This document shows, in pieces, positions 42,520-51,549 of a DNA stretch of 64,000 bases. The notes below the pieces were generated by a model, which saw nothing but the letters and a program-made list of their open reading frames with translations, was not told where the DNA came from and did no database searches. The stretch is from an uncultured Porphyromonadaceae bacterium. GTDB taxonomy: Bacteria > Bacteroidota > Bacteroidia > Bacteroidales > Barnesiellaceae_A. Positions within the stretch are counted from its first letter, which is position 1. Each line of letters opens with the position of its first letter. The translations under genes were made by a program, and so were the position numbers. The stretch is from NCBI GenBank assembly GCA_900538705.1, contig UPZG01000001.1, forward strand, positions 434,001 through 498,000. Direction: 5' to 3'.

Positions 42520-43465
42520 TTAGAAGTCTATACCTATGCGTAGACCTATGCGAGCGTCGAAAAAGTCGCTGCTTGCCAACAGACTGAAATCGGGTGTGAT
42601 AGAAAGTCCAAAAGTAGGGGTAAATCCTAATCGAAGACCTACGTTTACATTCCACATAAAAGGAACATAGCTGTCTATAATGCTGAGACCTATGCGAGAA
42701 CCGTAAGTAAATTGAGCTACATGAGAGCCTGCATTTCCGTTGAATGCAGCATAAATGGGAACGGCAACCATGTCAGCCAATCCTATAATATCTATTCCTA
42801 AACCACCACCTACGAAGAAATTGTGATTGATTTGAAAGCCATGTGTAGTAGAAATCTCGTATGCATCGATACCGCTAATATAATATCCGGGAGAGAAAGC
42901 GACAAATCCTCGATAACCTCTTTTAGCTTCCCTACGATTCATTTCGGCTCCATCATTGTCTTGTCGTGATGAGCGAGAAGGTGTGAAGCGGTATTCTTTT
43001 GTCTCAGAATTGGATGTATTGTATGATGTTACCGTAGAAGAGGCGTAATTGTATTCTTTTGTTGTAGTTACAGGTGCTTGTGTTTGTGGTTCTTTGGTAA
43101 CTTGTGCAATTTCATTGGCATTATATACGAAAAGGCTACCGTCAGATGTCTTGATAACAGCTTTTTTGTCGAAGATATATTCAGTGAGGTATCCTCGTAT
43201 TATACTACCGTTTGTCAATGATACTACATCCCTTTTACCTGTAGTTTCGTTGGCATTTTCTTTTGTTATCATTATGGCATCGGTAGTATCATATGAAAGT
43301 ATAGTGCCGTCTGATAGCTGAAATTGTATTTTTTTCGTTTGGTAGGGCTTTTACCAATTCTCCTTTGATAATACTGCCATTTTTTAGATAGAGGACGTCT
43401 TGACCGAGAGCTGATGTTATACAGCCTGCCACTGTTAACGCTAAAAGAATAAATAACTTTTTCAT
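42520..43465 (-). pseudogene. Exported repeat-plus-barrel protein, interrupted by a 1-base frameshift in an A7 tract
   Basis: The reading frame starts at ATG 43465 with a signal peptide (MKKLFILLALTVAGCITSAL) and runs to the homopolymer at 43329-43335 (A7 on the coding strand), after which frame 0 soon stops (ATA TGA). One A fewer would join it to the long downstream frame (to 42520). The joined protein, about 314 residues, has two similar units of about 45 residues: VLYLKNGSIIKGELVKALPN and VVSLTNGSIIRGYLTEYIFD, each followed by a SDGxxxxYxxxxAxxxTKE tail, then a C-terminal beta-barrel (GLRIGIDF end). It may be a real mutation, a phase-variable tract, transcriptional slippage, or a sequencing error. 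The downstream part alone would start at Met 43272 without a signal peptide. Confidence 0.75.
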
Positions 43466-43700
43466 AATAAGTATTGTTAATGTGTGATATATTGATTTCT
43501 TGTTCTTAATAAATACAAAGGTAGTTCTTTTTTATTAATTTTACAATAGTATATTGTTCTAATTGTGTATTTGTTGATATTATTCTTTCTTATAATAGAT
43601 ATGCTTATAAAGTATAAGCTGCTTTTTCAGAGATTTGTCTTTATATTTCCCACAGGAGGAGGCGTTTGAAGTATAATGCTAAATAAAGATAGATAGTATA
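43466..43700. other. Intergenic, very AT-rich
   Basis: No gene seen; presumably contains the promoter of the frameshifted gene. Confidence 0.3.
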
Positions 43701-43755
43701 TTTTTACCAAACATATTTGGGGAAAGTATGTTTCGATTATAGCCCTTGGTAAAAA
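43701..43755. repeat. Nested inverted repeat
   Basis: TTTTTACCAA (43701-43710) pairs perfectly with TTGGTAAAAA (43746-43755); inside, AAACATA pairs with TATGTTT. It lies 140 bp from the terminator of the next gene. Confidence 0.5.
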
Positions 43756-43897
43756 TAGTGCTATGCTTTTTGCATAATTGGGGTAAGATATAGTTTCTAC
43801 CTTACTTATTGTATAAAGTTGTCGTTGGGGATGCTTGTTGCGCATGTGCATTTTTATAGTAATGTATTTGCTGACAGGTTGTAGAATATTGTTCAAA

Positions 43898-43937
43898 AAA
43901 ACGGACTGTGGCAAGCTGAAGATGTCACAGTCCGTTT
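43898..43937 (-). terminator. Terminator of the 44025-44651 gene
   Basis: AAACGGACTGTG / CACAGTCCGTTT stem, then TTTTTTG on the reverse strand. Confidence 0.8.
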
Positions 43938-44024
43938 ATGTCTGGGATTTGAATATTGTTTATCTCTTTCTTCTTTCTGTTTCCCTTTTTATGTCACAGT
44001 ATAGGGAGAGGAAAGAATTGCTCG

Positions 44025-44651
44025 TCAGAATGCTACACCGAGGTGAAAGCCTATGTTGTTGTAGCAGTCTATATCGTAAGTGAGTGTTTTATTTTTGTTA
44101 CTCGAGAAGTTGTAATAGATGGCAAGATGTATGCCGCAACGCTTGTGTGGCATGGGGTAGAATGTCAATCCTGCTTCGGGTTGCATATTGAATCCCCAAC
44201 TGTTGTTGTAGAATTTAACTACTTGCGTGTACGAATTCATTTGCGCATACATGGCACCCACTTTCATAGATACATACGGTTCCCAGTGTTTACCATTTCC
44301 CATGCGGTACTTTACCAATGCGCCAAAAGGCATTTGGAAAATAGAGTGTTGTTGGTCGGTATACAGGCTCGATGTATTACTGAGTTGAAGTACTTGTTCG
44401 CCTACATATTTATGGTTGGTGTGGTATGAGAAATAAAGTCCCACCGCCAAACGTGGCATGACGTAGTAGCCTGTCTCGAAGCTCATACCCCAACCGCTTG
44501 CTACGTCGGCATAATTGTTGCTGACGGGAGCGTTGAATTGCCAGTCGACATTAAAGTACATTGGTTTCATCAATTGGGCGTCGCTCCGTAGGGGCGAAAA
44601 GGCCGCGATACATAATGTTATCGCGCATGTTATGACTGAGAGTTTTTTCAT
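44025..44651 (-). CDS. Outer-membrane beta-barrel protein
   Basis: A 208-residue protein with a signal peptide (MKKLSVITCAITLCIAAFSP, cleavage near SDAQ). The mature part is made of alternating amphipathic strands (MSFETGYYVMPRLAVGLYFS; GFNMQPEAGLTFYPMPHKRC) and ends GFHLGVAF, a barrel-type C-terminus. It resembles OmpA-barrel/PorT-like small barrels; function unknown. The next gene lies 48 bp away in the same direction. Confidence 0.75.
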   Translation of the reverse strand: MKKLSVITCAITLCIAAFSPLRSDAQLMKPMYFNVDWQFNAPVSNNYADVASGWGMSFETGYYVMPRLAVGLYFSYHTNHKYVGEQVLQLSNTSSLYTDQQHSIFQMPFGALVKYRMGNGKHWEPYVSMKVGAMYAQMNSYTQVVKFYNNSWGFNMQPEAGLTFYPMPHKRCGIHLAIYYNFSSNKNKTLTYDIDCYNNIGFHLGVAF

Positions 44652-44699
44652 TGCAATAATATTTTAAGGGGTGATAAATGAAAACTAAGCCCTATTTTG

Positions 44700-45350
44700 T
44701 TATTGTGCGTTGATGTAGGGCGATTGTTCAAAGGCCTGATATATACCCGAGAGGGTGCGTGTGAGGTCTAACTGATTGCTCGACATAACTCCTGCCATGT
44801 ATGCTGTCCATACAACAGGAATTTTTTTGGTTGTGGCATTAGCATCTTTGATGGCTACTATTTCGGCAATGAGCGAGCCTACTGTATAGCTATAGGTGAT
44901 AGGATAGCCATAGTATGGGCCCCATCCCCAGTAGTAGGGATCCCAATAGCTGCAAGGCCAGTAATAGCCATAACCGTACCACCAGTATGGATTGGTTGTG
45001 GCATACGTCACAATGGTGTTGGTGTTTTTTACATAGCTGACTTGCACGCCAAGGTCGGCACTTTGTGTGTTGTCGATTTGTGTATATCCTCGTTGTTCCA
45101 TCTCACTGGTGAATGCACCTATGATGGCGATAGTACGGGGGTCGTCGGCTGCATAATAGGTTGGTTTGCCGCGATCAGAGAGCACAAGAATACTGTCGGG
45201 TATGGCAAACGTAGCATAATTGCCAAAGTCGCACGTCTTGTCATAGTCGGTGTATACTATCAGATCGCTTGACAATTGGTTGAGATTGGGCTCTTTCTCA
45301 CACGCCGTCAAGGCGAGAGCCACAAAGAAAAACGGAATAGCTTTTTTCAT
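44700..45350 (-). CDS. DUF4136 lipoprotein
   Basis: A 216-residue lipoprotein (FFFVALALTACEKEPN; Cys about 17). The DUF4136 pattern is clear: DLIVYTDYDKTCDFGNYATF at the start, ADLGVQVSYVKNT in the middle, a Tyr/Trp-rich loop (YWWYGYGYYWPCSYWDPYYW) and TLSGIYQAFEQSPY at the end. Fold and role are unknown; such proteins sit in the outer envelope of Bacteroidota. Start chosen at MKKAIPFFF. Confidence 0.88.
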   Translation of the reverse strand: MKKAIPFFFVALALTACEKEPNLNQLSSDLIVYTDYDKTCDFGNYATFAIPDSILVLSDRGKPTYYAADDPRTIAIIGAFTSEMEQRGYTQIDNTQSADLGVQVSYVKNTNTIVTYATTNPYWWYGYGYYWPCSYWDPYYWGWGPYYGYPITYSYTVGSLIAEIVAIKDANATTKKIPVVWTAYMAGVMSSNQLDLTRTLSGIYQAFEQSPYINAQ

Positions 45351-45578
45351 ATCACGCATTGTTTGGTAAAAAATAAACATTCGTTAGCAATGCAACGGCA
45401 GTATATGACATACCTTTGCATTGCTACGAACAAAACAACGCTGAAAGCTTAAATGTTTTTAGTCGAAGCTTAAAATCGTGCTGCTTTTAGTCTTTGAATT
45501 TCTGCTATTTGTTCTATAGCGACATTTGTGTGGCTATTTAATATGTTGCGAGCAGTTTGTGTAGAGGCTGTTTTGTGG

Positions 45579-46781
45579 TTAGTCCTGTCTGTAACCTTTG
45601 CTTAAAAGCTTCCGTGCAAATCTTTTGGCAGAACGTAATGCCCATTTCTGAAATAGATGTCGTTCTATTTTATAACACATCCAGGCAATGTCGTATGGTT
45701 TTATGCGGGTAGCATAGATTTTTTCTAAGGTTTTATATGAGCATTGGTCGAAAATCTGGGCAAGGTATTTTCGTTCTACACGGTGGCTGTAAGGAGCTTT
45801 TCCATAGACGAGACGACTATTGAAGGGAAGAAACTGAGCCCAAGAGATGGGTTCTTTTTCTATGTCGGCATTTTCGAGAAGTTCCAGTCCTTGTACATTG
45901 TGACATATTATTACTGAGCGATGAGGTTTCTTTACAGGGTCGTTCCAAAAGTCACCTATGGTAGCCGATGATAATCGGTGGCTGCCGGTAAACAGGCAGT
46001 TGTTGCAGCAGTAGCGATTGGTTAATCCCGAGGTATATCCATATAGTGGTAAGGCTCTCTCTTGTGGTGGGAGAGTTATAACTTTGTTATTGGTATCGAG
46101 ATAAGAGAAGATATATTTTTCGCCCTCTCTAAACCGGTTTATACCATGTGGATGTAAGGGAGAATCGGAGAGAAATTTCTTGACTAAAAGCGATGAGGGG
46201 ACACCTCCGCAAATAAGGTCGATGGTGTATAGATGGTCGATATACTTATGTTTCCCCAAAAAAGAAAGCAAAGCTGCGACCTGGCAGCCCACGCCCGAAA
46301 ATAAGACAATGCGGCCATTATCTAAATAATCTTTTATCTGTTGATAGATGCCGGTTGTGTCGCTCTGCATGTATTTCGAGCCTTGTAGGCGGACTATTTC
46401 TTCGGGTCTCTCTATAATGATATGCCTTACGTGGTCGGTTTGCAATTCGGCACCACACACAACACCGCCTTTTGATAGTATATAAGCAGCTATGGCAGCA
46501 AATATGCCTCCCGAGCCGGCTTTTTCTCTAAGTCGACTATCGCGTGAGAAGGCGACATAGGGAGTAGAGGCTGTTAATGACAGATTGCCGTAAGGTTTCC
46601 CATTGACGACGGGACACACTTTTTCGCATTTATGACATAAAATGCAGCTGTCACTATTGTACGCTACATAGCGATGTCCATCGGCTTTTACTATGGGAGT
46701 TAGGGACTGAGTAGGGCAGCAATCGGTGCATGCCATGCAACCCGTGCATGTCTGGTCGGTAGCGAGATGTACACTTTTCAT
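45579..46781 (-). CDS. Coenzyme F420 hydrogenase/dehydrogenase beta-subunit family protein
   Basis: A 400-residue iron-sulfur flavoprotein-like enzyme. The N-terminus has two 4Fe-4S ferredoxin motifs, CTGCMACTDCCP and CILCHKCEKVCP, followed by the FrhB N- and C-terminal domains (GSGGIFAAIAAYILSKGGVV; LFSGVGCQVAALLSFLGKHK). In Bacteroidales this family is found in surface polysaccharide clusters, not with F420; it may modify a sugar. It overlaps the glycosyltransferase stop by 4 nt, so the two are coupled. The longer frame (46871) runs back into that gene and was rejected. Confidence 0.88.
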   Translation of the reverse strand: MKSVHLATDQTCTGCMACTDCCPTQSLTPIVKADGHRYVAYNSDSCILCHKCEKVCPVVNGKPYGNLSLTASTPYVAFSRDSRLREKAGSGGIFAAIAAYILSKGGVVCGAELQTDHVRHIIIERPEEIVRLQGSKYMQSDTTGIYQQIKDYLDNGRIVLFSGVGCQVAALLSFLGKHKYIDHLYTIDLICGGVPSSLLVKKFLSDSPLHPHGINRFREGEKYIFSYLDTNNKVITLPPQERALPLYGYTSGLTNRYCCNNCLFTGSHRLSSATIGDFWNDPVKKPHRSVIICHNVQGLELLENADIEKEPISWAQFLPFNSRLVYGKAPYSHRVERKYLAQIFDQCSYKTLEKIYATRIKPYDIAWMCYKIERHLFQKWALRSAKRFARKLLSKGYRQD

Positions 46782-47878
46782 TGCATGACGTGGTTGAAAA
46801 ATGCGATGTATCGTTGAGCTATTGTTTCGGGAGCAAACTCTGTCTCTTTCATCTCCCTTACGTTGTTGCACAAGGTAGGGTATAAAGAGTTGTGATGCAA
46901 CAGTATGTTCTTCATGATGCGTGCTAAGTCGTCGACCGAGGCTGGCTGCATTAGAAATCCCGTTTTATTATCTTGTATATATTCCTTAAAAGCTTCAAGG
47001 TCAGAGGCTATTACTGGCTTTTCGTAGTTGATGCCTACGATAAGCGAGCCGCTTTGCGCAATGTCTTGATAAGGCGTGACAAAGTAGTGACAACGGCCGA
47101 AGAGGTCGGCCACCTCTTCGTTAGGAATACTTCGTATTTGCAGGTCGAAGAGTTCAGGGTGTTTGATGAGTTGTTGGTACTTCTCCCAGTCGTTACATTT
47201 GCCGGCAATACATACCTTGAAAGGTATTTGTGTCTCTGTATATACCTTCTCAGCCGCGTTTATCAATACATCAATACGTTTATAATCACGTATATAACCA
47301 AAGCTGAGAAACGTAATCAGTTTGCCCGGTGTAGTATGGCTTTTGCCATAATCCTTCAAAATGAATGGCGCATAGAACGTCTCTTTGTCGGGGTATAGTT
47401 TTTTCAGCAGATTATACTGATTTTTGGAGAAGGTCTGGAAGTACCGGAATGTGCTTAACGTGTATGAAGTATATAGCTGGGCAATCTGATAGCTCGAAGC
47501 CCCTTGCGGGGTTGTTACATTATGAGCCGCTATAACAGTGTTGCGTGTACCTAAGAAGTGCCTGACAAGAGGCGTCAGATATGGAAATCCCGACATACAC
47601 GTATATACAAGCCTGGGCGATAGCCGTTTTACCTCTCGAAGCATCCGGCTCAGCTCGCGCAACACGCTGAGGCTACGTTGTCGGCCATGAATACGCTCTA
47701 CATGTATAGTGAGGTTGTTATGAGACGAAAGCTTTTCTATATCCTCTTTATATGGCAGCTGTTCGTTATTGGTTACGTATATATACCACTCTATGCGGTA
47801 GTGTGTTGTCAGTAAGGGGATAATATATATATCGGTCTCTATAAAGTAATAAGGCGTAATCCATACAATAGTTTCCAT
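46778..47878 (-). CDS. Glycosyltransferase, GT4-like
   Basis: A 366-residue GT-B enzyme. The C-terminal half carries family 4 features: ITFLSFGYIRDYKRIDVLIN (start of the donor domain), FKVCIAGKCNDWEKY, and an E-x7-E-like stretch QSGSLIVGINYEKPVIASDL. The N-terminal half (PRLVYTCMSGFPYLTPLVRH) would bind the acceptor. Likely builds a surface glycan together with the FrhB-like protein; acceptor and donor unknown. Confidence 0.85.
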   Translation of the reverse strand: METIVWITPYYFIETDIYIIPLLTTHYRIEWYIYVTNNEQLPYKEDIEKLSSHNNLTIHVERIHGRQRSLSVLRELSRMLREVKRLSPRLVYTCMSGFPYLTPLVRHFLGTRNTVIAAHNVTTPQGASSYQIAQLYTSYTLSTFRYFQTFSKNQYNLLKKLYPDKETFYAPFILKDYGKSHTTPGKLITFLSFGYIRDYKRIDVLINAAEKVYTETQIPFKVCIAGKCNDWEKYQQLIKHPELFDLQIRSIPNEEVADLFGRCHYFVTPYQDIAQSGSLIVGINYEKPVIASDLEAFKEYIQDNKTGFLMQPASVDDLARIMKNILLHHNSLYPTLCNNVREMKETEFAPETIAQRYIAFFNHVMQ

Positions 47879-48362
47879 AGTGATAGAATGGTTTTATATA
47901 TTGCAAACTTACGAAAAAAATTATCTTCGGTGCCAAAAGATATGAAAATAGTATGTATCGAAGTCGGTTTACAATGACAAGTCTGTCAGATTACGAATAT
48001 GTCTCCAAATTTGTGTAAGTTTCAACATCTCCAATATGTGAAATATCAGACATGTTCAATTTCTCTACACTATCCGACTTCGGAAAATATTTTAAAAGAT
48101 TTACCGGCTATCCTCCGCGGGCATTTAGAGTCTATTAAATTATAAATATTGTCAGTAGTGAATAATATAATGAGGAGTTATAATTATTATTCCCCAATAT
48201 CGTTAGTTTTAATCGTTAATTATCAGTGTGTTATTTTATAGTCGATGAAATTTGTGCAAATAAACCGTGGAGCCTGAGAATGTTTGAGTCGGTAGAAAGA
48301 ATGATGGGAAAAATAAAACTTCTAATACCATACAGTAATTATACTTAAAATAAGAGAGGCTA
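47879..48362. other. AT-rich intergenic, left border of the accessory island
   Basis: No gene, tRNA or insertion-sequence end seen. Base composition drops sharply here. Confidence 0.4.
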
Positions 48363-49874
48363 TTATTCTTCAATGCGGAACACTCGCGTAATTCTTGACC
48401 ACCTATTTATACAGAAAGAAGCATTAGTTTTATGTGTATTACATGGATTTCCATTGTACATATTGTTGCAGCACCAGAATGTTGCACCGGAAATCTTCTG
48501 ATTTGTCGCTTGTGATATTTCCTCAAACGAATCGTAATTGTTTTGAAAATACCGCATAAATGAATTCAACCGTTCTGCTTTAATGTCGTCGATGTATGGA
48601 CTCGTACATACAAAATAATTCACTCCAGGAAAAGCCTTATCTATCAGTTTGAATAGATGTAATGGGCTATAATCATCAATATCAAGAATATTGGAGAACA
48701 TGTGGATGTGAATATTAGCTCCTGATGAATTGAAATCGGTAACTTTCAAATCATCTAATTTTTTACAGATTGTTCTTATTTGAATTTCGGGACGATAGAG
48801 TGAGACGTGAAGCGCAGCGCGCGAGATTGCAATTTTAGAAGGTTCAATTAACGTTACTCGATTTATATTCGCAGTTTGGTATTTCTCAAGAAAAACCATC
48901 GATGCAATACCTTGGCCACATCCCCAGTCATAAAGATTGATTGGTTGGTTCCACTTTTGAGGAAATGGTAGTTGTAAAGCGGAATTAAGTTTAGCTTTAT
49001 GCATATTGCCGAAACGTTTCATATATTCGTAAAGCTCAGCCTCATTTTCTAATATTGCTACACCTCTATTAGTTTTGGCCATTCCATTACTTCTATCTAC
49101 AGAAACTTTTCTGATGAGTTTATAGTTCGGTCCAATACGTCTAACCTCCTCTGCATAGTCAGTGTTATCTTCAATTTCTGGCACATCCTTATAATGCGGT
49201 TTGGACTTTGAGTGTACATTGCCAAAAAGCTGATCTACAACAGCTTGTATCTGAGCAGATGCCTGTTCTTGATTTGATGTATCAATTTGAATAGCCGCGA
49301 TTATAGCCGGATGGCTGATGAACTGATATGTTTCAGAGGAACTAACTGATTGAATCCGTTCCTTAAGTTGTCTAATATAGATTTCGTTTGTATCTTGAAC
49401 TACTGTTCCTAAATAATTTAAGAACGTTGCTATCGAATTTGTAGAAGAATCTTCCTCCTCTTGAATGGCAGATTCCAAAAGTTCACAGATGTTTGTGAAA
49501 CGGTTGATATACTCATCATTGGAAGAGGGTTTAGGGTCTATATAGGCTAATGCAGCAGACATTCTTTTGTTACATTGAATGTTATGCTGCGTCATTATCT
49601 GATGTACAGTCGACGTTGCTGCTAAAAGATTAAATCTCGTGCATAAGTCCAAAAGAATGAGAAGAAACGATCGTGCATATGTTTCATCAAAGGACAGTGA
49701 GCGTAGTACTTGTCGTTTCCTTAAAATAAAATGTTCTACTGAATCAATCTCATGCTTTATGTTTTCGTATGGCGAATTATAAAAATCATTTATATTCGCC
49801 ATATGATACTTCAGGTATTTATCAAGATTATCCTTTGTATCAGCTATATCAAAAATCTGATTAAAAAGAGACAT
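48363..49874 (-). CDS. Class I SAM-dependent methyltransferase with long N-terminal domain
   Basis: A 503-residue protein, last of a four-gene operon. Residues about 300-460 form a Rossmann methyltransferase: motif I NLYDWGCGQGIASM (316-322 core), motif II VTLIEPSKIA (342-349), and IHIHMFSNILDI as motif IV-like. Residues 1-290 are alpha-helical with no family I recognise. The C-terminus is Cys-rich (FWCCNNMYNGNPCN, then SFC), possibly a metal site. There is no DPPY/NPPY motif, so it is not a typical N6A/N4C DNA methyltransferase; substrate (DNA, RNA, protein, small molecule) is open. 3 bp after the previous gene. Confidence 0.75.
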   Translation of the reverse strand: MSLFNQIFDIADTKDNLDKYLKYHMANINDFYNSPYENIKHEIDSVEHFILRKRQVLRSLSFDETYARSFLLILLDLCTRFNLLAATSTVHQIMTQHNIQCNKRMSAALAYIDPKPSSNDEYINRFTNICELLESAIQEEEDSSTNSIATFLNYLGTVVQDTNEIYIRQLKERIQSVSSSETYQFISHPAIIAAIQIDTSNQEQASAQIQAVVDQLFGNVHSKSKPHYKDVPEIEDNTDYAEEVRRIGPNYKLIRKVSVDRSNGMAKTNRGVAILENEAELYEYMKRFGNMHKAKLNSALQLPFPQKWNQPINLYDWGCGQGIASMVFLEKYQTANINRVTLIEPSKIAISRAALHVSLYRPEIQIRTICKKLDDLKVTDFNSSGANIHIHMFSNILDIDDYSPLHLFKLIDKAFPGVNYFVCTSPYIDDIKAERLNSFMRYFQNNYDSFEEISQATNQKISGATFWCCNNMYNGNPCNTHKTNASFCINRWSRITRVFRIEE

Positions 49875-49877
49875 CGG

Positions 49878-51548
49878 TTAATAAATCTTAGGGTCGTCAA
49901 TATGGCCGGTCATAATCTTGATTACCATATCATCAATCTTTTCTTTTTTGCTAAATGTGATATTTAACTCTTGTCCACGGCGTATAAGATCTTCTTTCTT
50001 TAAATCTCTCAATTTAAATGCCTCCTTTATAAGCTCAATCTTCTGTTTTTTTGAAATGTTTTGGTTTATAGAATCCTCTTTGGGTTCTTCAAGCTTTGAT
50101 TGTTGTGTGTCATATTTAGCAAATTCGTTATATTTAGCACCAATAGTATCATCTTGTTTTGTAGCTTTAAGTTGCTGTCTTAAAGAATCAATCTCTTCTT
50201 GCTTTTTTGCGACTTCCTCTGTATATTGTTTTAATTGCTCTTTGTAATGATTGAGAGTCTCTTTTTGATCTTCTTCCATTTCTTTTTTTGTGTCATTGTA
50301 TACGGTATCCCTAATGACAGCTATAAAATTCTCAAAATACCCAGAAGCCGCATCCTGAAAAAAACGCGAAATGAGATTTTGGCGATATTCAATAGTAGTA
50401 ACACGTGGCTTCTTCTTCCCGATTACATATTCGTCCATTACAAGGTAGTCAGTATCACATATTGGTGTTTTCGGATTTTTACGTTTTACCCAGTTTAATA
50501 TTGGAAATTCTCCCGATATTTTGCCGTTATATACATATTGATAGACGCTTTCTATGGTATAGTAATCGAGCAATGAGTCCAATTTATATTTTACATCTAC
50601 CTTGGTACTATTATTCTTATAAGAATTAGGGAATGCAGCATAGCCTCTGTTGATACCATAACTAAGTGCTATGCCTTCTTCCTTACCTGGTTTGATTACT
50701 CTAAAAAATCTGGAGAGAAACAAATTATCAACCTGCTTTCTTGATTCGTTGTTAATCCCATATGTGTATAGCACAGCAAGGATATAAGTGTACTTATCGA
50801 GGGCTTCCAAATTGATCAGTTTTAGGTGTTTTTGAATGTTCTGTCCCTCTTCTCTTGCCACTTTTTCTAACAATGAGTCAGTAATAGGTTCATACAGATA
50901 CATATGGAGCTTATTTGACTTGTTGTCAACAAGAATTGGCTGGAGTTTGTCGTTTATCTTTATGTGGGCATTATTCAGATCATTGAGAATCAATTTGTTA
51001 AAATAAGAAAGAGTTGAGAAGTAATTCTCTGAATAATTCATATCCTCGGGATGCGCAACTTTCATGACAGCAAGTCCACCCAAAATTTTGTCAAAAGTCT
51101 TTTGCTTCGTAGACAAGTCGTTTATAGCAATATCATGAGGATATACTACATTAGAAACATCTACAGAATCAAAAGTAACGATGCCGATAATGTTTTCTGG
51201 GATGAATGCAGTCCTAAGACGGATATTTGTAATGGTGGTGTCTTTTTGCTCTTCGTTCGCAAACAAAATCTGCTTTATTCGAGATATTGGAAGAGGTTTT
51301 TCATATAAATAAAACCCATTTTTGATATCGATAAGGTCAGCTTGTTCTTCATCATCAAGAACGATTTCCAAACAGCAATTGGTTTGCTTAGTGCCCAAGT
51401 GAGTGGTAAGAAGCAATAACCCGTTAAACCTATCTTGAATGTCCTCCGGCTTATTGGTATAATAACATGATGGCAGGATGCACGCTCCACCGAAATAATG
51501 CGCCAAAGAAGTGGTATTTATTGGCATGAACAAACGCTTTTTTTCCAT
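49878..51548 (-). CDS. Coiled-coil protein of unknown function with SAP/HeH-like tail
   Basis: A 556-residue protein, third gene of the operon, 1 bp after the helicase gene. Residues 1-390 have no family I recognise (GGACILPSCYYTNKP near the start). Residues about 415-475 form a charged coiled coil (KKEMEEDQKETLNHYKEQLK). The last 50 residues (LKKEDLIRRGQELNITFSKK) look like a helix-extension-helix SAP-type nucleic-acid-binding motif. It may be the target-recognition or scaffold part of the system; this is inference. Confidence 0.6.
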   Translation of the reverse strand: MEKKRLFMPINTTSLAHYFGGACILPSCYYTNKPEDIQDRFNGLLLLTTHLGTKQTNCCLEIVLDDEEQADLIDIKNGFYLYEKPLPISRIKQILFANEEQKDTTITNIRLRTAFIPENIIGIVTFDSVDVSNVVYPHDIAINDLSTKQKTFDKILGGLAVMKVAHPEDMNYSENYFSTLSYFNKLILNDLNNAHIKINDKLQPILVDNKSNKLHMYLYEPITDSLLEKVAREEGQNIQKHLKLINLEALDKYTYILAVLYTYGINNESRKQVDNLFLSRFFRVIKPGKEEGIALSYGINRGYAAFPNSYKNNSTKVDVKYKLDSLLDYYTIESVYQYVYNGKISGEFPILNWVKRKNPKTPICDTDYLVMDEYVIGKKKPRVTTIEYRQNLISRFFQDAASGYFENFIAVIRDTVYNDTKKEMEEDQKETLNHYKEQLKQYTEEVAKKQEEIDSLRQQLKATKQDDTIGAKYNEFAKYDTQQSKLEEPKEDSINQNISKKQKIELIKEAFKLRDLKKEDLIRRGQELNITFSKKEKIDDMVIKIMTGHIDDPKIY

Positions 51549-51549
51549 A

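Noticed and set aside
43627..43914. A 95-codon reverse frame in the gap before the barrel gene
   Set aside because: Overlaps both the nested inverted repeat and the terminator, no signal peptide or family resemblance; probably chance.
45579..46781. A role in methanogen-type F420 metabolism
   Set aside because: The family name is historical; neighbours are glycan genes and no F420 biosynthesis genes are seen.
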